A stretch of 64,000 nucleotides of DNA from Paralithodes platypus (lineage: Eukaryota > Arthropoda > Malacostraca > Decapoda > Lithodidae). The stretch lies in assembly GCA_032716605.1 (NCBI GenBank), contig CM064480.1:21911651-21975650 (forward strand), read 5' to 3'. A model generated the notes under the pieces. That model saw nothing but the letters and a program-made list of their open reading frames with translations, had not been told where the DNA came from and searched no databases. Below, piece by piece: positions 1 through 10,408 of the stretch (positions are counted from its first letter, which is position 1; every line of letters begins with the position of its first letter). A program made the translations under genes and the position numbers.

Positions 1-1344
1 GTCTCCAACCTGTCCTTCATATCAAAGATATTAGAGCGTGCAATACTTGACCAATTACAACCACTACTTCAGCAGAATGAAACTATCCCAATTTTTCAGT
101 CTGCTTACCGACAGCATCATTCAACTGAAACAGCATTGATTAGAGTACATAATGATCTAGTTAAGAACATTTGCAATGGTGTGGCCTCACTATTGGTCTT
201 GCTTGATCTCTCTGCGGCCTTTGACACAGTGGATCACGAGTTGCTATTGAGTGATCTTTACGATTGTGGTGTGCGTGACTCTGCTCTCTTGCTTCTTGGG
301 TCGTACTTGTCAGGTAGATCCCAGAGTCTCGGACTCGACACCCCTACAGTATGGTGTTCCGCAGGGATCAGTTTTAGGTCCTATCCTATTCATAATTTAT
401 ATCAGCAGTTTGTCTCTTCTGCTTCGTGCACATAATGTCACCTTTCACTTTTATGCAGATGACACCCAGATTTATGTGAGAATCACAAATATAGTTGATA
501 TACGGAGTAAGATGGAATTGTTGATGTCTGATATCAAGAAGTGGATGAGAGCGAGAAAACTTATAAACTAAATGATGGTAAAACTGATATTCTCATCATC
601 CGAGGAAATAGAAGAGCTGATGATATAGTAGGTGCCCTCTCCATCAATGTGGGTGGATCTCAGCTGCGACCGGTCAACTCTGTTCGAAATCTGGGTGTAT
701 ATGTGAACTCCCGATTAGATTTCAAAGAGCATGTAAACCAGATAGTTAAAAGTTGTTACTTGCACATCAGAAATCTCTATTTGGTGAAGCCGTTTATAAC
801 CAGATGTTGCCTCCTGACGTTGGTTCACTCATTGGTCTTCTCTCGTGTTGATTATTGCAATGCCCTGTTGGTGGGTCTTCCAAATTATATTTTAAAGAAA
901 GTTCAGTCTGTTCTTAACAGGGCCGCAAGACTCATTTTTGGTGTTCCACCTAGAACTCCTACTACATCTCTTCACATAGAACTGCACTGGCTGCCAGTAA
1001 GAGCAAGAATAGAATTTAAGTTGTGTTTAGTGACTTTTAAGGTTCTCAAATTTGGTGAGCCTAGGTACCTTGCGGAGCTGCTCAGGCGTCCACCGGCACA
1101 CCATGGTGTAGTTGAGTGTCATGACAATGACCCTTTTCGTCTTGATGAACCAAGGGCTTTCCAGCAGTCTTCTTTCTTTGAGAGGTCATTCTCCTACATG
1201 GCTCCGAGGTTGTATAACAGGTTGCCGCTGTCCATGAGACAACCGAGTTCTGTTGAATGCTTCAAGAGACAACTTAAGACTTTTCTCTTTGAGAGAAGCT
1301 ATGATCTTGAGAGAGGTGTCATGACAGATGGCTATAGAGTTTAG
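1..1344 (+). pseudogene. L2/CR1-like LINE reverse transcriptase, 3' part
   Basis: Non-LTR retrotransposon polymerase whose 5' part lies outside the window. The first frame is already open at base 1 and gives NLSFISKILERAILDQL, then LLDLSAAFDTVDHELL (RT motif A region). It shifts frame near 310-350 to PLQYGVPQGSVLGPILF (motif B) and FYADDTQIY (motif C), and shifts back near 560-575 to LNDGKTDILII. It then runs to the stop at 1342-1344 through the thumb and C-terminal region (NLGVYVNSRLDF, SRVDYCNALLVGLP, ELHWLPVRARIEFK). These phrases are typical of L2/CR1-group LINEs. Two frameshifts make it a dead copy. The exact clade is inferred from motifs, without a tree. Confidence 0.88.
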
Positions 1345-1535
1345 GCTATTTTGCCACTGCTAGTGATTGTTAAATGTGTGTTGTATATAAGCTTTCTTTT
1401 GATGCATTGATTTTGTTCTTTTTTCTTTCTCTTTCCAAGCGCTAGTGAATTCTTCGGAAAAATTGGCGCTTATGAGAAATAAGTAAGTAATAAGTAACAT
1501 GCTTATTATTATTATTATTATTAATATATCATATA
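1345..1535 (+). repeat. LINE 3' UTR with terminal hairpin and (TTA)n tail
   Basis: After the LINE stop the sequence holds AAGCGC (1437-1442) paired with GCGCTT (1466-1471) around an AT-rich loop, then a TTA-repeat tail near 1503-1522. A GCGC stem-loop followed by a trinucleotide tail is the usual 3' end of L2-type LINEs, where it serves as the RT recognition site. It marks the downstream boundary of the element. Confidence 0.6.
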
Positions 1536-2045
1536 AGTAACTGTATTTAACCATAATCTGTACTTTTTGTATGTATTTTAGGCGTTAGGCTAGGCCTATT
1601 AGGGAAAAATAGGTACGGGCGGTCGGGTTGGCAGACTACAATCCAATTTTCCCCATTTATTCTCAAGTCCCAATGAAGTGCATTTCCAAGGACACTGTGT
1701 TTGCCCAGTCTACATTGACCGCGCCTTTTGGGGGCCCACTGTACGCTGATGTTGCTTTTGGAGTTCAGGGGCTACAGTATTATTCTAAGTACTGTACATA
1801 TATGTGAAATTGGGTAAAACAGAGAGGTAAAGGTAGCATTCACTGTTATCTTGTGAATGGTGTAGATTATAACACTGTTAACTCGTCAAACTCGGATATT
1901 TGCTGCGACATACGGGGACCTATCTGAGAGGCCGATGCCATTCCGAGAAGTATGGGTTTCCGAGTAAAAAGAGTCCGAATTACCGAAGGTTTACTGTTCA
2001 GGTAAATTCCACTTATTTCCTTCCCTTATCAGCGGTACACCAACA

Positions 2046-2215
2046 CCCATTGCTCTTCCTTGTATTTCTTTCATGACTCCATCAATATACAGTACAGTAT
2101 ATGTTGAACAACCATGGGGACATCACACACCCTTGCTTTAACCCAACATTCAGATCAAAGAACTCGCTCTGTTCTCCATACATACTGCCGCCTTTGCACC
2201 CTCATTGCTCTTCAC
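2046..2215 (-). pseudogene. LINE reverse transcriptase scrap (RTE-like)
   Basis: Read on the minus strand this short stretch gives LKQGCVMSPWLFNIY, then DGVMKEIQGRAMGVGV after a small disruption. It matches the RT palm region of the larger LINE at 17434-21130 (LRQGCVMSPWLFNVYMDGVVREV). It is a truncated fragment with no flanking RT domains and no visible target-site duplication. Confidence 0.6.
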
Positions 2216-2344
2216 CCCTTATATTTTTTGTGATCATTCCTAAGCTGAATGAAATCATCTAGCATTAGTCAGAATATAATTTTAAAAGCTTCATAGTATT
2301 GATATTGTCGTTGTATAAAATTTGAGGCGGATTAAAATTTGCAA

Positions 2345-2900
2345 ATCGTGATCTCCGGAGCCGACTCAAGACAGAGCAAGAACAGGGAAAACACAACACA
2401 AAACAACGAACACACACAGACAAAACACAAATTCACACAAATCTAGGTCATCCAGGAGAAGACCCAGAGACCAGGGTCACCAAGGTCCCTTCAGCACTCC
2501 CCCGGCCCCCAACCACTCGGAGAGGTTCCGATCTCGGCAGGCAGACATGCAGCGGAGCCGAAGCCACAAGCCCACCCACCACACTTCCAGGCGCACCCTT
2601 CATATTAATCGTCTCCCCGGGCCAGGCGCCTGATGGACTATTATCTAGCCAACTTGTGCCCGACCCATTCCCCCAAATTACCACATGACTGGGTATACAA
2701 CCTTATACAAATCCGAGTCGATGGGACTCGTCAGCCTTGGTCGGCAACTTATCTAAGGGAGACAACCTACAAAAATCCGGGTGGATGGGACTCATCACAA
2801 GTTGGCAACCTGTCTAGGGGAATAAACCTTATACAAAATACTGAAGGGTGGTGCGCTCATTAGTGCCTCTTGCAGGTGGAAAACTCTACAATAGGTACAA
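2345..2900. repeat. Dispersed repeat, copy a
   Basis: About 550 bp that recurs as two separated halves at 17100-17433 and 21713-21890. Shared landmarks are the CAGGAGAA stretch, GGAGAGG followed by TCCGAT, CCAGGCGCCTGA followed by ACTATTATCTAG, and GGGTGGATGGGACTC near the right side. No open frame is conserved between the copies. The class is not recognised: it could be a SINE-like or MITE-like element, or the noncoding end of a larger transposon. Confidence 0.5.
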
Positions 2901-2965
2901 TGGATAGATACATAGACAAGGAAAAGGCATTTTATGGGTAGATTGAGATTGTGAAATTTTGACAG

Positions 2966-3024
2966 TTAAGTGTAGGAGAAACTACCAGTTAAGCTATCTA
3001 CAAGATGCATTAGCAACTGTGAAG
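2966..3024 (+). CDS. Candidate internal exon of a host gene
   Basis: A 59-nt open stretch follows an AG (2964-2965) with a weak pyrimidine tract and ends at a good donor, GAAG|GTGAGT (intron from 3025). In the open frame it reads KCRRNYQLSYLQDALATVK and ends in phase 0. The downstream exon at 4158 continues in phase 0 with RATYISANAVRL, so the two join without a stop. The intervening intron would be 1.13 kb and would hold the SINE pieces. The protein family is not recognised. The acceptor is poor, so this exon is much less certain than the downstream one. Confidence 0.33.
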
Positions 3025-3383
3025 GTGAGTGAGTTTTGAGTTTTGAGTTAAATATACAGTATGTTTTGTGCAAAGATGTGTCTTGTCAAAATTATTAATA
3101 AACCCTTAGGCCATAGGAGATGTCAATAGATTTGTTAATTTCTGCCTGGCATTTTTTTTGCTGAGTGGCATCTGCTTGGAGAACGACTCACTCACACAGA
3201 TTTAGTGTGGGAATTGCCACAGGCAAGGAAAGTTGTTCCTGATGCTCCGTCATGTTTTTACATTCACCAGACCTCCCCTATGCTTCATTGATAATTTTTT
3301 ATTCTCAGAAAAACAATTGTACTGTACTGGTATATTCAATGCATCATCTTGGGAAGATGAAGAAAGATACAAAAGAGTTTATC

Positions 3384-3480
3384 GGGTTTACCATGCCTCG
3401 GGCCGTGGCATGGTCAGTAGTGCGTCTGACTGCTGATCAAAGGGTCTACAGTTTGATCCCACCCCATATCATTGGTAGAT
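3384..3480 (+). mobile_element. tRNA-derived SINE head
   Basis: The sequence contains TGGCATGGTCAG, resembling a Pol III A box, and AGTTTGATCCC about 40 nt downstream, resembling a B box with two mismatches. This is the usual arrangement of a tRNA-derived SINE promoter. A similar head lies at 49211. It sits in the candidate intron between 3025 and 4157. Confidence 0.45.
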
Positions 3481-3794
3481 GTCAAGAGTTTGGACACTCA
3501 GGTCTAGCGATTCGTGGAAAATGTCCAGTCAAGTCCCTGTAACAAGGGCATGCATTAGCCCTGTCAATCAAGGGAGTGCACAGCGTTAAAAACTTCATCA
3601 AACTGCATCATGGATAAAAAGTTTTTATCATGAGCTATATAGATTTTACCAATCCTTTAAAAAAAAAAATGACAAAAGACATACATATGACCATGGTATG
3701 AGGATGTAGATGTAGAGAGACAAGTTGATAAAAGAGTGAAGGGAAGGGGCAGTGGGCTGGAATGGAAGGTGCTACTTTATAAACTATACCATCC

Positions 3795-3862
3795 TTAGGG
3801 ACTCGGGTCTGTTCGGCCAGGCAGCTTAGGGAACGACGACAACAACAACAACCACCACCATC
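3795..3862 (+). mobile_element. (CAA)n-tailed SINE 3' end
   Basis: GACTCGGGTCTGTTCGGCC, then a GCAGCTTAGGGAAC stretch, then a run of (GAC/AAC) triplets. The same 3' module with a CAA tail ends the SINEs at 17720, 20211 and 49635. It could be the tail of the same insertion that starts at 3384, but the intervening sequence is not obviously SINE. Confidence 0.5.
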
Positions 3863-4157
3863 CTGTTTGCAGGAAGTATGCAATTTTAGAAGATGATTGC
3901 TAATTTTGAGAGTGTTGAAGGAAGGAAGGTCAAGGCAAGAAGAGGAATGGAACATTTGAGAAGCAAGAAAGATTTTTTTTTTTCAGTACTGAGCTGGAAG
4001 AGTAGAGTATGTGGGCTATATATTAAAAATATAGACTTGGTATATCAAGTATAGTAGAGACAGAACAAGAGAATGTGCAAAATTTAACTGAACAATTAGG
4101 TATTGGTAGATATGTTAAATAAATACAAACCTTACAATGTATTTTTTCTTTTCACAG

Positions 4158-4307
4158 AGGGCAACATATATCTCTGCCAATGCAGTTCGACTGACTATGC
4201 TCTGTGGTATGCTAAAAGATAGTAGAGGTGTCCTAGCTTCATTAACGGCAGCTGTAGGTATAGCAGTAGTCTCGTACATAGTGTATCGTCGGGTTCAAAA
4301 GTCTTAG
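4158..4307 (+). CDS. Candidate 3'-terminal exon, tail-anchor-like C-terminus
   Basis: A strong acceptor (pyrimidine-rich tract then TTTTCACAG, ending at 4157) precedes a 49-codon open frame that begins RATYISANAVRLTMLCGML and ends at TAG 4305-4307. The last residues form a hydrophobic span (VLASLTAAVGIAVVSYIVY) followed by the basic tail RRVQKS. This is the shape of a C-terminal membrane anchor of the tail-anchored type found in the ER, mitochondrial or peroxisomal membrane. It joins in phase with the candidate exon at 2966-3024. I do not recognise the family. The following ~2.8 kb is AT-rich and could contain a long 3' UTR. Unlike the neighbouring open frames, it resembles no transposon. Confidence 0.5.
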   Translation, partial: RATYISANAVRLTMLCGMLKDSRGVLASLTAAVGIAVVSYIVYRRVQKS

Positions 4308-7156
4308 GGATAGTGTAACAAGTATTGTCAATGGTGTGCAGAGCTTTAATGAATAAAAGATCTTTGCTTAGTACAGTTATGAGCCATAGTCTGTAGATAC
4401 CCATTTCAATCTTTGAACCTTTAAAGCTTAGTTCTGAAGCATTTGAGATATAATGAAGAATTATTGTGTTTAATTTGAGTTCAATACAGATTCAAATAGG
4501 TGTGTAGCTATTATGGTTCAGTACTCTGTATGTTGTTTAATTGTGTTTATAGCAGTGCAGGTTATGGTCACTATAAATTAAGATGAGGGCCAAAGTTCTA
4601 TTCAAAAATTGCCTCGATTATTGTTGCATTGGGATAGTGGTAGGTTGGGATAAAAATTAGTCTTTTTACTTTTCAAAGATGATTTTAGCTAGATTAGACA
4701 TTGCATAATTATATTCTTGTTTGGTGATACTAGATACGTTAGTAGTATAAGTTAGTTAACAAAATACAATGGAATATTTGAGACATATCTTTACTATGAT
4801 ACCACATTTCATAATACTTGAATTATGACCAACACAAATTAAGATATAAAGTTTCATTACAATATTCAAATGTTAATAGCATCCATGTCATTCAATACTT
4901 TTATGGTAAATATTGCTATCAGCCTACCAAGATATCTATTGGAGCATACAGACAAAATCTATCGTTCAAAGACAATTTTGTTCATAAACTGTGTCATTTC
5001 AACTTACTATCACCTATCCTTGACAGTTTTCAAGGGGCTCTAATCAACCATAACTATAGTCCATTCATTATGACCAGTGTAGTATTTGTGACCGCAAGCC
5101 TCTTGTAGCTCAGGGTGGGCTGGAGCAAACAGGCTATAAATGTCCATACCTAATTATTGGTTATCTCTTCCCAATAAGGTAGAACTGTTGATTCTGCCTA
5201 TACTTTCTGTTGGCCCATACTGTAGAGTGAGTTAAGCTACAAATAGTTTTTTTTTTTAGTAATGTACTGGAAACGGGTAAACAAGCGGACGGTGTGAGAA
5301 CGTAGAGAGAACATTTGTAATATACAGTACTGCACTGTACTTAAGTTCTGGCAGCATCCATTCTGTGATTTCAATATAATTCAACTTAATTCTTTTTATC
5401 ATAAAATAAACTAGATAACAATGCTGCAAATTTTTAGTTTTCATTAAAGCTTGCGCAGTACTGTCTAAGCAAATTTACATGAGATTATAAGTTTAAGGAA
5501 TGCGAATATTTTTTTGTAATTATCATCTTGGTTTTATATTTGTCATATTTATTTATTTGTCTTTGTAAATTGGCTGAATGTTTGTCCAGCTTTAGGTTTG
5601 TCTTGTGCCTAGTATGAAACTTATAAAACTTGGACCATTTTGAAAGGAAACATATATATATATATATATATATTATATATTTTGTATGCAAGATAAACTT
5701 CCATTTTTGTATTAGTGTATGACCGTCTTAATAACTAATGTTGTTGCACATTACACCACAGCTCCAAGTTCAACCTAGCAATGAAATATCACCTAATGAT
5801 CTAGAGGACAAATTAAAATTCACAACTAGATTTTTGTATGTCAAAGAAAATTGTAAGATATTTTATATAGGAGCTGACTTTAGTTTGAAATTGTTTGCAA
5901 TAAGTTATCATGCTGTATGATTACCTCAATTATATATTGTAGTTCTGTGTTTATATTTATTTTATGTTATTGTTTTGTTAAATCTTCAATTCCACATAGT
6001 GATTTTGGCAAGTTCTTTTGTGCGGTTCCTGTTCTGGTTTGTTTGTTTTGCAAGTTTTACATTTTGATAATATGTAGCATACTATATAATTATTCTAAAA
6101 ACCAATATAGTTGTTCAGATTGGCATTGTGCAAGTCTTAAACTTTGCAATCAGATGACGCCAATTACATTTCATTCTAACGACCTCCAGATGATTGTATT
6201 CAGCGAAGAACCAACATCTAGGAATTGTTGGGGTTATAACTTTCTGGACTAACCTAATGAACCCAAAAGATCATTAACAAGTTGAAAACAATTGTGGGAG
6301 TAACTAAAACATAATTGACAAGGGTGTCTTCTGAAGAAACATTTGCTGTGGTGTAATAGATCAAGATTTAGTTACCAATAAATACTTGTTGAAAGAATTA
6401 TATAGGGTAAAGTAGCTGATTTGTATGCGGTGGTCCAATTAATATGTGAAATCTATAGAAATACTACTTACAAAAATTAGTAATTAGATTGATATATACC
6501 TGTATATATTATACGATCAAAATTTACAATAGTTAAAGTACATTTTGAAGACTAAAAATATTGACCTAACCACTCATTTTATTTGTTGGTACATTATTTA
6601 AGCGATAATGTTTATTAAGTAACAAAATGTACAATAGCTAAGGTATATTTTGGTAACTAAATTTAATTATCTAACTCAATTTGAAATTTGCTAACAAATT
6701 GGGTAGTGTACCCTGTGCTGCAACTAGAAGTAATGGTGTGTCCACTTAGAGTAATGATAAAACTGGTATACAAATTGTTATAGGCTAGACATAGTGTTTA
6801 CTATATTGTTGTACTCACTGTTTCAAGGTTATATAAAAGATAATTTTTTTTGTAACTATATAGCATTAATCCTTTCTATGAGGACTTGATTATCTAATTC
6901 TAACTATCTTCAGATGTTTTAGTTTAGGATGAATCTCGCAGAGTCATTTTGTTAATAACTCTTTGATTAACTTTTGAGGCATTCTTTCTAAACTATATGA
7001 AGTAATCTGATAGTAGCAAGGATTTTGTAAACTATGGTTCTCTTATTGAAAGGGTTAACTTAGCACTCATAATCAGTGTTGCCATTCTAGCAGTTTTCCT
7101 GCTTAATGCATCAGTTTTAACTCCAGTATGATGACATATTTTTCATATTCTTGTTA
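4308..7156. other. AT-rich region without a recognisable gene
   Basis: AT-rich, largely unique sequence. The open frames here (for example at 5738, 5917 and 4818) are short, low in complexity and have no recognisable motifs. A TA microsatellite lies near 5650-5675. The proximal part may be the 3' UTR of the exon ending at 4307; an AATAAA occurs near 4350. Nothing else could be supported. Confidence 0.4.
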
Positions 7157-7625
7157 AAAGTAAAACCTCGCCCATCCAGACTAATTGGGGGAGAACCCTT
7201 TCTGGATCTGTCAAAACTCCGGATCTGCCGAAAGTCAGGATATATATTCAGCCATCCAGCCAAATCTGGATGACTGAAACATGAGTCCTGATATCTAACT
7301 TAAACAATCATACTTAGGTTTCAGCCATCCAGACAAATCCGGATGGCTGAAACATGAGTCCAGATGTCTAACTTAAACAACCAGACTTTGGTTTCAGCCA
7401 TCCAGACAAATCCGAATGTCTGACATACAAGTCTGGATATCTAACGCTGGATGTAAACAATACGTGCAGTAATTTGTATTCGTCTCGTTCGTTTCCGGAT
7501 TGACTTATTTTTCCCAAGCCATCCAGACAAGTTTGGTTGGCTGAAACATGAGTCTGGATCGAAATGCCTGTCCGGATCTTTTGGGTTTCTGGATCTGAGA
7601 GCACTGGATGGGCGGGGTTCTACTG
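7157..7625. mobile_element. TA-flanked MITE with internal 73-bp hairpin repeats
   Basis: The ends are inverted: AAAACCTCGCCCATCCAG on the left, and on the right the complement of CTGGATGGGCGGGGTT, continuing to CTACTG. TA lies just outside (7155-7156 and 7626-7627). CAGT-like termini with a TA duplication fit a non-autonomous Tc1/mariner-Tigger element. Inside, a unit of about 73 bp recurs from about 7249, 7322 and 7394, with a further diverged unit at 7516. Several units carry the stem TTTCAGCCATCC / GGATGGCTGAAA. No coding frame is supported. Confidence 0.65.
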
Positions 7626-7627
7626 TA

Positions 7628-8330
7628 CTACAATTATATGGAGGTTGGAAAGGGCCTCTGGGAAAGAAAGAGTTAAACCATTTCAATTAACTCTCTAATT
7701 CCCACTGGTCTTTCCTAACTTAATATACAAATTTAATAACCAGAATAAAAATATAAATCTCATTGAAACAAGAAATTTTATATGATGGACATTCTATCTA
7801 AATGTTTTCAGTCCAAACTAATGAGGAATTTAGCCATAATTATCCCAATTAGCATGTTTTGGAGAATAGTAAAGCGGGATCATAATATTGTACAATGGCA
7901 ACACTGCTCTTAATACGGAATTAATGGCAAAACATCTTGACCCTTTCAATCCGATGACGTCAATTTTAGTTGTTCTTAAATTGAGTAAAAATCATGTAAC
8001 TGTTGTGTTGAAACAGTAAAAAAAAAATATTATGTAACTGAAGGGGTTTAGACATGCAAGTAAAAATAACTGTTGATAATGAGGTAACATGCTCACAAAA
8101 CTATTCTTTAAGGATTTTATTGCTGCTTTGTATTTTAAATTATGCACATTAATTATCAGGGGGCTAGGAATCCTCCTCCCCTTGTAAAATTTTCCTACTC
8201 ATCGAGACAGTGAAAGGGGCAAGGGAACGCGAAAGTGGTTCCAGACCCTGAGAATTAGAACCCTTGAATGTTGTTTCTGTTCTGGTTCTGTTTCGAGTCG
8301 GCCACCCCCAGCAATGAGGTATGTGCCTGA
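7628..8330. other. Spacer between MITE and DIRS copy 1
   Basis: About 700 bp of AT-rich sequence with no supported gene. The last ~170 bp before the DIRS end are more GC-rich, but no family was recognised. Confidence 0.4.
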
Positions 8331-8625
8331 ATTTATTAGTTGACGAACATGCCTATTACATAAGGCATCCTCTTCAAACACTAATCCGCCGTAGTTTGAA
8401 TCTACCGCGCAGAGCATTTAAAATCTGAGGAGCCTTCATCATGAGCGCACGCGACCTCACTCATGGCTTCAGTTATTATAAATTGGGTTCTCACTACGAA
8501 AAAACTTCGTAAACAATAAAAACAAAAACAAAATAAGAATAACTATCCAATAAGCTTTCCATCATATCGTGGATGTACTTGTGTGGATCTTTGACCAGAC
8601 GCTGATTCAGGCGTCATTCTTCCTT
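8331..8625 (+). repeat. DIRS copy 1 left inverted terminal repeat
   Basis: About 285 bp from TGACGAACATGCC to CATTCTTCCTTC that recur in reverse complement at 16705-16995. It contains ATCCGCCGTAGTTTGAATC and CGCGACCTCACTCATGG blocks conserved in all eight ITRs of the window. Confidence 0.92.
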
Positions 8626-10408
8626 CTCTGCTCTGCGCTCACCCCGCCCGGACGTGTGTCCCCACGCTCCGCTGGTTCCGCATTTGCTGCATCCCTAGTG
8701 AGTTTTTTCTCATTTGTTTACTCCGGGATGTATCGAGTAAGGTTAGGATATGCGTAGCAGGAGTGTCCTGGGCTGGTTGCCCGCAGTGCAGTGTATTTTG
8801 AGTCGTGTGTTTGGGGCATCTATTTCGGATGTACCCTCGTGGTCCTGTTTTGGACGTGTGAACTTTTTCACAGTTAGTTAGCTTGTGATGCAGGCGGCTT
8901 TCATTACGCGCTTTTTGCCGCCTTCTATCCTTCTGATGAGGTAGCGTTTGTTTTGCTGACGTTCCCAGCGTATTTTTCTTCACTTAGTGAAGTTTTTTCT
9001 GGGTCCCGAGTCAGTCTTCCCTTTGCCGGAAGTTATTGCTACAGTGGTGTGTTGGCGGTGTTTCCTGTTGTGATATTTCCAGTGCTTTTGTTTATATTTC
9101 AACGTTTTTGTGCCGTCTGCCTAGGCCTAGCCAGCCGCTCGTAGCTTTGCCACATGTACAAGTGTTATTGTTTTATTTATAAATATGTACTACTGTGTCA
9201 TGTGTATCCTGGTTTAGTTGTGTATTGGCTAATTCCACGGACTATTTATGTTTCCTGGATTAGTTGTGTATTGGCTAATTCCACGGATTATGTTTGTGGG
9301 CCCTAGGTTAGTTGTGTTTTGGCTATCTCTCGGGTCCTATGTGCGTTCAGATGGTTTCTGGACGGGGTGGGTTACTTTCCGGCGGGTTTTTCTCGGTTAC
9401 ACCATGAAAACCCCGGCCGAGAGCCGAGTTTTGGCCACGCGTGGTTTTAAAAACAGGCTTGTGTCCCTGGCGAGTAGGTGTCTGTGGCTCTCCAGGACTG
9501 CGTCTCTGTGGTGGTGCCTGTTTCAGGCTCCCTATGATTCCCGGCGGAATGGCTGTACCCATCTAACATTGTTCATGCGGACATATGTTATGAAGTTTTT
9601 CTACCCGGTTTTACAAACCAAAGGAAAAAACCTAGCTGTTGTTGTGGGCTTTCCTCCCCGGCGATCTTTTGCAAAGAAGTGGGGATAGGAACTTATGGGG
9701 TTAACGTTTAAACATCAGATCTCACCCGGCGGGTGCACCTTGGTAGGGTGGAATGAACGAATTGGTAATTCAGTTTAGTTAACCGGTCCATTTAGTGATA
9801 CTATATGTATCGCCGCCTTCACACATACGGCGATCGAAGGCTCAATTAGGGTTAACATCTTTTTCATAAGTTTTTCACACCTGGCGGGTGCTCCTGGGAG
9901 GAGGAAATAAGGAATTTACAATTCAATTTAGTTAACCAAATAATTGAGAGATACGTTAGTGTATCGCCGCCTTCAACATACGGCGATCTATATGACAATA
10001 CGTTAGAAGTCAGATCTCGTATCAGCCTGCCCAGTGTTAATCTGCAAGATAATTCAGGGGCCGGCGTCTTTGTTGGGGGTTGTTTTCCAAAATTGAATCT
10101 TGAAACAGTCGCCACCAGAAAGACTATGTTTATAAACGCCATACTGGTCTTTTATATTATGTCAGAGGGTATTCTTAACTTTCTTAAGACATGTCTAGAT
10201 ATTCGGAAATCTTTATAGAACCCCGCCGTGTAACGAGCTGTGATCGTTGTGACATTACGTCTCGTTACCCGGCGGGTTATTAACACTTGTGTGCGAACAT
10301 GTTGGGTTAACCTTATGAGCATTAATTCCTGGAAATTTTCTTTTTTCCAGGGCTGGGCTCCGGCGGACCAATACAGAACCTGCAGTAGTTTTCCCACCAG
10401 TCTCTGTC
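8626..10408 (+). promoter_or_regulatory. DIRS copy 1 leader with repeated hairpins
   Basis: A 1.8-kb untranslated leader. Two tandem, diverged ~155-bp units (about 9712-9866 and 9867-10020) each carry a GC palindrome (CACCCGGCGGGTG at 9723-9735; CACCTGGCGGGTG at 9878-9890) and a stem ATCGCCG...CGGCGAT (9809-9834; 9963-9987). A third palindrome, TTACCCGGCGGGTTA, is at 10265-10279. Further CCGGCGG boxes lie near 9383, 9541 and 9660. The arrangement recurs in the leaders of copies 2, 3 and 4. A role in transcription, packaging or reverse transcription is inference. Confidence 0.55.

Noticed and set aside
3384..3480. Functional tRNA gene
   Set aside because: A- and B-box-like motifs exist but no cloverleaf with an acceptor stem could be drawn. 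A SINE head is more likely.
5917..6252. 111-codon open frame with a hydrophobic start resembling a signal peptide
   Set aside because: Low-complexity AT-rich codons and no recognisable domain. Such frames are expected by chance here.
7157..7625. CRISPR-like array because of repeats near 73-bp spacing
   Set aside because: The units are contiguous and diverged, with TA-flanked inverted ends in a eukaryotic setting. It is a MITE.
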